The position numbers were made by a program, and so were the translations under genes. DNA of 6,232 nucleotides from M3 sp964637445. Lineage in GTDB: Bacteria > Bacteroidota > Bacteroidia > Bacteroidales > Muribaculaceae. The DNA is taken from the NCBI GenBank assembly GCA_964637445.1, contig CAZWWS010000088.1, positions 1 through 6,232 on the forward strand, written 5' to 3'. Numbering within the stretch: position 1 is the stretch's first letter; every line of letters starts with the position of its first letter. The notes beneath the pieces were generated by a model. That model was given only the letters and a program-made list of their open reading frames with translations. It was not told the DNA's origin and made no database searches. Shown piece after piece: positions 1-5,741 of the stretch.

Positions 1-84
1 ATAATCGTAATTATCGGAAAAATGAATTGAGCAGGAGATGTAGGGGGGAAAAATGTAGAATATGTTTTATAACATTTGTTCGGG

Positions 85-116
85 TTGCGGTAAATTGAAA
101 ATAAATTACTAATTTG
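85..116 (+). promoter_or_regulatory. Possible Bacteroidota-type promoter of the fusA2-like gene
   Basis: The sequence CTAATTTG at 109-116 keeps the TTTG half of the Bacteroidota -7 box TAnnTTTG but misses its TA. A TTG at 85-87 lies 21 bases upstream, an acceptable distance for the -33 element. Transcription would begin near 121-123 and leave a leader of about 43 bases. An alternative -7 candidate is AACATTTG at 71-78 (7 of 8 matches), but it has no good -33 partner. In Bacteroides thetaiotaomicron the EF-G2 gene is, as I recall, activated by the starvation regulator Cur; I did not identify a binding site for it here. Confidence 0.3.
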
Positions 117-165
117 CGGTCGTTAAAACCTAACGAAATTTATTTACTCACTAAATCTTAATAAC

Positions 166-2322
166 ATGAAGGTTTACCAAACCAATGAAATCAAAAACAT
201 CGCCTTGCTTGGAAGCAAAGGCTCTGGTAAAACCACACTTGCTGAAGCGATGCTTTACGAGTGTGGAGTTATAAAACGTCGCGGTTCGGTTGATGCCGGA
301 AATACTGTGAGCGACTATTTCCCGGTTGAAAAGGAATATGGTTATTCGGTCTTTTCAACCATTTTTTATGCTGAGTTTTTGAACAAGAAGCTCAATGTAA
401 TTGATTGTCCGGGAAGTGACGACTTTGTGGGTAACGCTATCACAGCTCTTAATGTGACTGATACGGGTGTAATCCTGGTCGATGCTCAATATGGCGTAGA
501 AGTTGGTACGCAAAACATCTTCCGCACCACAGCTTCATTGAAGAAGCCTGTAATCTTTGCGATGAATCAACTTGATGGCGAAAAGGCTGATTATGATAAT
601 GTTATCGACCAAATGAAGGAGATATTCGGACCTAAGGTCACCCCTATCCAGTATCCCCTATCAGTTGGGCCGGGCTTCAATGCCATGATCGATGTGCTTC
701 TTATGAAGAAATATTCGTGGGGACCTGATGGCGGTGTTCCCACCATCGAAGAGATTCCGGCTGAAGAGATGGATCGTGCTAAAGAATTGCACCAAGCCCT
801 CGTGGAAGCTGCAGCTGAAAATGACGAGACCCTTATGGAGAAATTCTTCGACCAAGGCAGTTTGACCGAAGATGAAATGCGCGAAGGTATACGTAAAGGT
901 TTGGTAGACCGCTCAATATTCCCTGTATTCTGCGTAAGCGCATTGAAAGATATGGGCGTTCGCCGCATGATGGAGTTCTTGGGCAACGTGGTGCCGTTTG
1001 TAGAAGATATGCCGGCACCGATCGACACCGCAGGCAACGAGGTGAAGCCCGACAGCAATGACCCGTTGAGCTTGTATATGTTTAAGACCACCATTGAACC
1101 ACACATCGGTGAAGTCAGCTACTTTAAGGTAATGTCGGGCACATTGAATGCCGGTGTTGATCTTAACAACGAGAATCGTGGCAGCAAGGAGCGTCTTGCT
1201 CAGCTATATTGCGTATGTGGTCAGATTAAGACTCCGGTCGACAAGCTATGCGCCGGCGATATAGGCGCTACCGTGAAGATGAAAGATGTGCGCACCGGCA
1301 ACACTCTCAATGAGAAAGGTAGTGAACATGTGTTTGACTTCATCAAATATCCTGCGCCAAAATATCAGCGCGCAGTTCGCCCCGTGACCGAAAGCGATGC
1401 CGAAAAGCTGAGCGAAATCCTCACTCGCATGCACGAGGAAGATCCCACTTGGCAAGTAGAGCAATCGAAGGAGTTGAAGCAGACCATACTTTCCGGTCAA
1501 GGAGAATTCCACTTGCGTACACTCAAATGGCGTGTGGAAAACAATGACAAGCTCCCTATCGTGTTTGAAGAGCCAAAGATTCCATATCGCGAGACCATCA
1601 CCAAGGCTGCAAGAGCCGACTATCGCCACAAGAAGCAATCAGGCGGTGCCGGTCAGTTTGGTGAGGTGCATATCATCATCGAGCCATACACTGAAGGTAT
1701 GCCCGCTCCCGACAGCTACAAATTTGGCAACCAAGAATATAAGTTGAACGTTCGCGACACCCAAGAGATACCTCTCGATTGGGGTGGTAAGTTGGTGGTG
1801 TGCAATTGTATCGTTGGTGGTGCCATCGATGCTCGCTTCATCCCGGCCATCGTGAAGGGATTGATGGATCGCATGGAACAAGGGCCGTTGACCGGCAGCT
1901 ATGCTCGCGACGTGCGTGTATGCATCTACGATGGTAAGATGCACCCGGTTGACTCAAACGAAATTTCGTTCCGCTTGGCAGGTCGCAACGCATTCAGCGA
2001 AGCATTCCGCAATGCCAACCCGAAGATCCTCGAACCGGTCTACGACGTAGAGGTATTCGTGCCGGCCGATGTGATGGGCGACGTGATGAGCGATTTACAA
2101 GGTCGTCGTGCCATCATCATGGGAATGTCGAGCGAAAACGGATTCGAAAAGATTTCGGCTCGTGTGCCATTGAAAGAAATGTCGTCCTACTCTACCGCAC
2201 TCAGCTCTATCACAGGCGGCCGCTCATCGTTCACGATGAAGTTCTCTGCTTACGAGCTTGTTCCGGGCGACGTACAAGAAAAGCTTCTCAAGGCATACGC
2301 CGAACAGAACGTAGACGAATAG
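166..2322 (+). CDS. fusA2: Elongation factor G paralog (EF-G2 type), probably without normal GTPase activity
   Basis: This 718-residue protein has the full EF-G architecture: GTPase domain about 1-280, domain II about 300-400, domain III with SGQGEFHL (443-450), domain IV with QSGGAGQFGEV (491-501) and YDGKMHPVDSNE, and a domain V that ends with an SSITGGRSSFTMKF stretch. It should act on the ribosome in tRNA-mRNA translocation. The GTPase motifs are recognisable but altered. G1 is GSKGSGKTT (16-24). G3 is DCPGSDDF (80-87), with Ser84 where EF-G has the catalytic His of DTPGHVDF. G4 is NQLD (134-137) and G5 is SALKDMGV (258-265). Switch I reads EYGYSV where EF-G has ERGITI. This pattern matches the Bacteroides EF-G2 paralog, reported to support translation during carbon starvation without GTP hydrolysis. 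The ATG at 166 is preceded by an AT-rich leader without a Shine-Dalgarno sequence, normal for this phylum. Length and frame are intact. The family is certain; the loss of GTPase activity is inferred from the residues. Confidence 0.95.
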   Translation: MKVYQTNEIKNIALLGSKGSGKTTLAEAMLYECGVIKRRGSVDAGNTVSDYFPVEKEYGYSVFSTIFYAEFLNKKLNVIDCPGSDDFVGNAITALNVTDTGVILVDAQYGVEVGTQNIFRTTASLKKPVIFAMNQLDGEKADYDNVIDQMKEIFGPKVTPIQYPLSVGPGFNAMIDVLLMKKYSWGPDGGVPTIEEIPAEEMDRAKELHQALVEAAAENDETLMEKFFDQGSLTEDEMREGIRKGLVDRSIFPVFCVSALKDMGVRRMMEFLGNVVPFVEDMPAPIDTAGNEVKPDSNDPLSLYMFKTTIEPHIGEVSYFKVMSGTLNAGVDLNNENRGSKERLAQLYCVCGQIKTPVDKLCAGDIGATVKMKDVRTGNTLNEKGSEHVFDFIKYPAPKYQRAVRPVTESDAEKLSEILTRMHEEDPTWQVEQSKELKQTILSGQGEFHLRTLKWRVENNDKLPIVFEEPKIPYRETITKAARADYRHKKQSGGAGQFGEVHIIIEPYTEGMPAPDSYKFGNQEYKLNVRDTQEIPLDWGGKLVVCNCIVGGAIDARFIPAIVKGLMDRMEQGPLTGSYARDVRVCIYDGKMHPVDSNEISFRLAGRNAFSEAFRNANPKILEPVYDVEVFVPADVMGDVMSDLQGRRAIIMGMSSENGFEKISARVPLKEMSSYSTALSSITGGRSSFTMKFSAYELVPGDVQEKLLKAYAEQNVDE

Positions 2323-2357
2323 AAAACTTCACTTTTTCAAACCTTTGTAATACAGAT

Positions 2358-2389
2358 GAGGCGGGACTCTCGTGAGAGAACCCCGCCTC
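2358..2389 (+). terminator. Strong hairpin after fusA2, likely a terminator between convergent genes
   Basis: GAGGCGGG (2358-2365) pairs perfectly with CCCGCCTC (2382-2389), and an inner CTCTC/GAGAG stem (2367-2378) continues it after a small asymmetric loop. AAAATATTTAT follows, so the T-run is weak. The hairpin lies 36 bases after the fusA2 stop and 53 bases beyond the stop of the convergent zinc-ribbon gene, so it may stop transcripts from both sides. The minus-strand side has no T-run. Confidence 0.65.
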
Positions 2390-2442
2390 AAAATATTTAT
2401 AACATTAATTCATAACACCAATATACGCGATTATTATCGGTT

Positions 2443-2922
2443 TCATGATTTCAACAGTGCATGTGGATAAATTTCTTTACATTCATCACAGAAGATTTGC
2501 TCTTCTCCTCTTTCGCAATCATAATGTTTTATAATTTTTCCTCCACATTTAGGACAAAAATATTGTTGTTTATCATTATGACCATGTAACTTTTGGCGTT
2601 GAATATATTCGGGCACAGGCATATTACGACGCTCATGTTTTTGTACTTGTTGTTCAATTAGAATATCAGTACAACATGATAAACATGTGGGGCAAATTAT
2701 CCATCCATTAGAGCATCGTTGTGAATCCCGCGAGTCTATTATCCCTTTTTTACAATGATGACATTTACTCAGATATATTTTTCGATTTTGTGCTAAGCAA
2801 ATGGGATTACAACATTCAAAACTATTATATCGATTAAATGTATTTTTTTTGATTGGAAATAGAATATGACCACATTCACGACAAATGACACGTTTAAAGA
2901 GCTGAAATGCTTTATTCACCAT
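2443..2922 (-). CDS. Small multi-zinc-ribbon protein of unknown function
   Basis: This 159-residue protein is built almost entirely from cysteine pairs. Group one is C14/C17 with C37, C38 and C42. Group two is C54/C57 with C70 and then C77/C80, followed by C83 and C84. A C-terminal zinc ribbon has C123/C126 and C145/C148. These arrangements are typical of structural zinc sites that bind nucleic acid or protein. There is no signal peptide, membrane segment or recognisable catalytic motif. A basic, glutamine-rich linker (about 90-120) separates the last ribbon from the others. The start is 17 bases after the stop of the 755-residue gene on the same strand, so the two are almost certainly co-transcribed. 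AGGA lies directly against the ATG, too close to be a working ribosome-binding site, so translational coupling is likely. I have a vague memory of similar ribbon proteins beside large unknown proteins in Bacteroidota but cannot name a family. A role as nucleic-acid-binding partner of the upstream protein or the RNA is inference. Confidence 0.85.
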   Translation of the reverse strand: MVNKAFQLFKRVICRECGHILFPIKKNTFNRYNSFECCNPICLAQNRKIYLSKCHHCKKGIIDSRDSQRCSNGWIICPTCLSCCTDILIEQQVQKHERRNMPVPEYIQRQKLHGHNDKQQYFCPKCGGKIIKHYDCERGEEQIFCDECKEIYPHALLKS

Positions 2923-2939
2923 TCCTATGAAGTCTCTTA

Positions 2940-5207
2940 TCAGTTTTGAAGTTTCGAACCCAGCTTCTGTTTTTTTATTTGTGGATATCCTAGTATTTCA
3001 AGCATATGCAATAAATTGAACTGTTTCCAAGAGTTACATGTTTCTAATGTTTGTTCTGACAATGCATTCAAATAACATTCACCTCCACGGCAGTCAAAAT
3101 AAGGGAAATTAATAACCTTATTTTTTTGACCTACATATTCAGGGGAACAATAACATGAAACATATGTTGACCGATTTCTTTGAAGAAAGCATAAATCATT
3201 ATCATTATTATATGTGTTTCCATTTTCTAAAGATTTCGTAGAATAAAGATCTGCTTGTAGTTGCTTCAATAGTTTTTCATCATATTTTAGACAGAATCTT
3301 CCGTCTTTTTCTGACGGCTTATTGACTATTGACTTAATTGACGATATAATTATTGGTTTTATATATTCAGACTCTTTGTATTTAATTGCATCAGATGGTT
3401 GTTCTCTATTAGCTCCATACCCATTGATAGATACACCAATATTAGAAGCGAGAAGACCTAACCCTATATATGCATTGTTACGAGGTTCTATAATCATCCA
3501 AACAGACCTGAGTATTTTATCATATAAACTTTTATACACATAACTACACGAATCTGAATATATATACCCCTCTGGAAATTCATTATGTGAAGGCTTCTTT
3601 GTTAAATGAGAATCTAAAAAATTATAAATATTTTGTCTTATTTCTGTTGTATTTGTGTTTATATCATCAATATAAATATCCAATGAATTGTTCTCTGTTA
3701 TTAGTTTATTTTTAAGAAACAAATTTACTATTTCACACTTCTCCTTTGATGGTTTAGTAAAATTCCATTTATTTAGATATTCTTTTCGATAATTCTCACA
3801 ATCGGAAAAAAAACAAGATTGATTGTTTTCTTTTATTTTTTCTTTTATTTTTTCGCATAAAGAAAAGTTTTCTTTATGAATAGTACATAATATTCTATAA
3901 TATCGATAGTTCGAACAAAAGGTTATTATGTCCTGTGCTAATTTAAAAATGTTATCATCATTATCGAAATAATTTTTATCAATCGTTTTTATTATTTCAC
4001 AACAAATAAAACCTTTGAAATTGTTATTGTATATCGCTCCTCCATTACAAATCGGCACAATATTTTTTAGTTGAAAATCAACTGCTGGACTATATACATT
4101 GCATTGAGAATATGTCAAATCCAAAATTCCGTTTATTTCTTGGAATTTAAGTCCATTAGTAGACAAAAATGTCAATAAATTATCACATAAAAGCTGCAAT
4201 CCAATGAGAATAGGTTTACTTGCTCTGTAAACACAATGATAGTAAACATTCCAATTATCAAACTTATTGTCTTTAAATTGTTTTAATAATTCAATATGAA
4301 ATGACGTTTGTTGCTTCTTAATAGCTAGGAAATATCTATTTAATAATAGTAACTGCTGCTCCGGAGAAAATAGACGTATAAATTTCTGCAATTTGTCAAA
4401 TTCAGAAAAAGAATAGGATTCATCTATAAGCCATCTTCTTATCTTTAGATAAAAATTAGAAATTGAATTATCATTTAAGATGCTATTATTTAAGATGCCT
4501 CTTTGTGAATCGCAGACTTGATTATTCCCTATATATGTAGCCTTATGAACAAGTGCAAAAATATTGGATTTCCAATCAGTATTTGGATTATAATTTGAAT
4601 CAATGATTCTTAGTGCATCCAATAATTCATTAGGAACATAGATATTATATGTTTCACCAAAACGTGAAACAATACGTTGTATAAGATTTTGTTTGGGAAT
4701 AGATAAACAACATGAATATTTTTTTAATTCGCTTAAGAAAAATAGTCTATACGAAGTAGCTTCAAAATCATTAAGGACCTTAATTATAAGGTCGAAATTT
4801 ATATAATAATTATTTAAATACCAAAGTAATTCTCGGCAAGCATATTTATTCTGTTGATTTTTTCGATTTGAATAATGAAGATGAAAAACAGCTTTGACAT
4901 GAGAAATATTATTAGGGTCGAACTCTTCATATTCAATCTCAATAAAATCTCCATTCAAAATAGTATTTGAAGATTCGCATGATTTACCATAAATAAAAAC
5001 TATATCAGTGCTGACATTTGAAAAGATATCATTATAAAGTTTACTTTCAATAGCTTCATTTTCAGGCTTCCATACTGTGATATATTTGCGAAACCTACTA
5101 TCCCATTGGGAATCTTTATTAAAGAAGAAAAGCGTGATGCCACTATTCCAAAGTTTTTGGAATAGATCTTTTTTTATACGTATGTAGTTTTTTTCGTTAT
5201 CTTTCAT
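2940..5207 (-). CDS. Large protein of unknown function with a C-terminal cysteine cluster
   Basis: I do not recognise this 755-residue protein. It is rich in Asn, Ile, Lys and Tyr, as expected from its low-GC DNA (23-28% GC in sampled lines). It has no signal peptide, no clear membrane helix, and no Walker, HNH, PD-(D/E)XK, RT or RNase H-like motif that I could find. Residues about 120-170 and 260-350 look helical. Residues 570-600 hold a glycine-rich stretch with NNAYIGLGLL and NGYGAN. The C-terminal 85 residues stand out: C673, C685, C687, C706, C711 and C724, with the motif FDCRGGECYLN followed by W727 and LLHMLEILGY, which suggests a small zinc-binding module. The ATG at 5207 lies in AT-rich sequence with no Shine-Dalgarno. 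The gene precedes the zinc-ribbon gene by 17 bases and follows the structured RNA by about 130 bases, which suggests one functional unit. The reading frame is intact and long, so the gene is real; its function is open. Confidence 0.9.
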   Translation of the reverse strand: MKDNEKNYIRIKKDLFQKLWNSGITLFFFNKDSQWDSRFRKYITVWKPENEAIESKLYNDIFSNVSTDIVFIYGKSCESSNTILNGDFIEIEYEEFDPNNISHVKAVFHLHYSNRKNQQNKYACRELLWYLNNYYINFDLIIKVLNDFEATSYRLFFLSELKKYSCCLSIPKQNLIQRIVSRFGETYNIYVPNELLDALRIIDSNYNPNTDWKSNIFALVHKATYIGNNQVCDSQRGILNNSILNDNSISNFYLKIRRWLIDESYSFSEFDKLQKFIRLFSPEQQLLLLNRYFLAIKKQQTSFHIELLKQFKDNKFDNWNVYYHCVYRASKPILIGLQLLCDNLLTFLSTNGLKFQEINGILDLTYSQCNVYSPAVDFQLKNIVPICNGGAIYNNNFKGFICCEIIKTIDKNYFDNDDNIFKLAQDIITFCSNYRYYRILCTIHKENFSLCEKIKEKIKENNQSCFFSDCENYRKEYLNKWNFTKPSKEKCEIVNLFLKNKLITENNSLDIYIDDINTNTTEIRQNIYNFLDSHLTKKPSHNEFPEGYIYSDSCSYVYKSLYDKILRSVWMIIEPRNNAYIGLGLLASNIGVSINGYGANREQPSDAIKYKESEYIKPIIISSIKSIVNKPSEKDGRFCLKYDEKLLKQLQADLYSTKSLENGNTYNNDNDLCFLQRNRSTYVSCYCSPEYVGQKNKVINFPYFDCRGGECYLNALSEQTLETCNSWKQFNLLHMLEILGYPQIKKQKLGSKLQN

Positions 5208-5287
5208 AATATTTATGACCCATTGGCAGAATTAAATGTAATAAAATAACACATTACTATTTGTTGTTCGTCAAACATCATAACTCA

Positions 5288-5295
5288 CAAAATTA
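5288..5295 (-). promoter_or_regulatory. Promoter -7 box candidate for the two-gene operon
   Basis: Read on the minus strand this is TAATTTTG, an exact match to the Bacteroidota -7 consensus TAnnTTTG. It lies about 80 bases upstream of the ATG of the 755-residue gene, giving a leader of roughly 75 bases. No good -33 TTTG is present at the usual distance; a palindromic site occupies that region instead, so the promoter may need an activator or may be repressed there. The motif is short and AT-rich, so chance matches are common. Confidence 0.4.
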
Positions 5296-5303
5296 CTTTT
5301 TGT

Positions 5304-5325
5304 GTTTCTCAATCCCCGGGGAAAC
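5304..5325 (-). promoter_or_regulatory. Inverted-repeat site GTTTC/GAAAC around CCCCGGGG
   Basis: GTTTC (5304-5308) and GAAAC (5321-5325) are inverted repeats that enclose the self-complementary octamer CCCCGGGG (5314-5321). The site is GC-rich within AT-rich DNA. It lies between the 3' end of the structured RNA and the -7 box at 5288-5295, covering the position of the expected -33 element. An operator for a dimeric regulator or a small RNA hairpin are both possible. It occurs once, so it is not a CRISPR repeat array. Confidence 0.35.
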
Positions 5326-5337
5326 GTTTTTGGACAT

Positions 5338-5425
5338 AAAAAAGGTGTGAGGATCGTATCTCTATCTTATCCTGATTTCAGGTCTTGGCCTACCTATTCC
5401 ACGGATAAGATGACAGCCCCACACC
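5338..5425 (-). terminator. Terminator-like 3' stem of the structured RNA
   Basis: The 9-bp stem GGTGTGGGG/CCTCACACC (5417-5425 with 5344-5352) ends directly at TTTTTT (5343-5338), as in an intrinsic terminator. The stem is continued inward by the 9-bp helix 5403-5411/5364-5372 after an internal loop. The terminal loop is about 30 nt, unusually large for a plain terminator, and carries the bases that pair with the 5' region. It probably defines the RNA 3' end; it could also be a regulated terminator in front of the operon. Confidence 0.55.
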
Positions 5426-5529
5426 GAGAGCATATACGAGAGCCCATCAACGGGTACAGGTATAGCAACCGATGTAGGTGTCATCGATAAGTTACCTTCG
5501 TGGAATTTCTAACGGCCAAGTTTGAATTA

Positions 5530-5537
5530 CAAAGATA
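5530..5537 (-). promoter_or_regulatory. Possible internal -7 box within the structured RNA
   Basis: The minus strand reads TATCTTTG, an exact TAnnTTTG match, just 10 bases upstream of helix A of the RNA. No convincing TTTG is found about 20 bases upstream. If active, it would start a shorter RNA near 5524 that still contains all helices A to D but lacks the 5' hairpin module at 5553-5615. Confidence 0.3.
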
Positions 5538-5633
5538 AAATTTCAATAACACCTTTTCGACAGATCTACTCTGTCAACACGACGAAAAGTCGGATCTCAA
5601 TGCGGCTGTCGCTACAACCTTGAAATCCAATCA

Positions 5634-5663
5634 CAAAATTAATGAATTTTTGATATAAACAAC
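5634..5663 (-). promoter_or_regulatory. Promoter candidate of the structured RNA
   Basis: On the minus strand TAATTTTG (5641-5634) matches the Bacteroidota -7 box exactly, and GTTG (5663-5660) lies 18 bases upstream as a -33 candidate. The predicted start, near 5628, comes just before the first GC-rich, foldable segment. The site lies downstream of the ABC gene terminator, so the RNA would be transcribed independently of that gene. Confidence 0.45.
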
Positions 5664-5703
5664 TATCCCCAATTAAATTTTCTCAAAAAAAATCTCCGGC
5701 ATC

Positions 5704-5733
5704 AAAAAAAGGCAGCCGTGTGGGGGCTGCCTT
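5704..5733 (-). terminator. Intrinsic terminator of the ABC transporter ATPase gene
   Basis: AAGGCAGCC and GGCTGCCTT form a perfect 9-bp stem (5709-5717 with 5725-5733) around a 7-base loop. On the minus strand it is followed by a run of T (5710-5704). It begins 8 bases after the TAA stop of the ABC gene. This separates the ABC gene from the RNA and operon that follow on the same strand. Confidence 0.88.
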
Positions 5734-5741
5734 GTGAGAGA

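Larger units (their letters stand above)
5338..5628 (-). ncRNA. Structured, pseudoknotted RNA of unknown family upstream of the unknown operon
   Basis: Several perfect helices can be read in this minus-strand transcript. Helix A pairs 5514-5520 with 5384-5390 (CTTGGCC/GGCCAAG). Helix B pairs 5499-5506 with 5396-5403 (ATTCCACG/CGTGGAAT). Helix C pairs 5403-5411 with 5364-5372 (ATCTTATCC/GGATAAGAT). Helix D pairs 5417-5425 with 5344-5352 (GGTGTGGGG/CCTCACACC, one G-U). A run of six T follows D immediately (5343-5338). Helices A and B cross C and D, so the fold is a pseudoknot or a pair of alternative states. Local hairpins include CGATG/CATCG (5470-5486), CCC/GGG near 5444-5453, and GACAGA/TCTGTC (5559-5575) stacked next to CTTTTC/GAAAAG (5553-5558 with 5584-5589). 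GACAGCC (5604-5610, minus) can also pair with GGCTGTC (5412-5418, minus). GC content in 5401-5460 is about 55% against 23-28% in the adjacent gene. The 5' end is inferred from a -7 box at 5634-5641; a second box at 5530-5537 could give a shorter RNA of about 185 nt. I found no match to tmRNA, RNase P, SRP, 6S or tracrRNA. A cis-acting attenuator is the alternative. Confidence 0.72.

Noticed and set aside
591..1944. Several minus-strand and one plus-strand open frame within fusA2
   Set aside because: All are shadows of the well-supported EF-G paralog, with unnatural composition and no family resemblance.
10..2440. ATTATCGG at 10-17 and 2433-2440 as possible direct repeats of an insertion
   Set aside because: Eight AT-rich bases flanking fusA2 rather than the cassette; expected by chance and not extended on either side.
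3322..3543. 73-codon plus-strand open frame
   Set aside because: It is fully antisense to the long unknown gene, with no independent promoter or start evidence.
3640..3690. YIDD in the 755-residue protein, resembling the reverse transcriptase active site YxDD
   Set aside because: The surrounding sequence lacks the other RT motifs, such as an upstream QGxPxSP stretch, and the acidic run is embedded in low-complexity Asn/Thr/Asp sequence.
5304..5325. CRISPR-repeat-like palindrome GTTTC...GAAAC
   Set aside because: Only one copy exists, with no spacer periodicity and no cas gene.
5302..5490. 62-codon plus-strand open frame
   Set aside because: It lies opposite the structured RNA, its Arg- and His-rich product has no family features, and the paired helices explain the composition.
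5338..5628. RNA considered as tmRNA, RNase P RNA, SRP RNA or 6S RNA
   Set aside because: No tRNA-like ends or CCA, no GAGGAAAGTCC-type RNase P core, no SRP Alu or GGAAGCAGCC-like loop, and the crossing helices do not fit the single long rod of 6S RNA. A model search was not possible here.
2404..5650. AATTCAT in inverted orientation near both cassette ends
   Set aside because: Seven AT-rich bases, without extension or target duplication; not enough for terminal inverted repeats.
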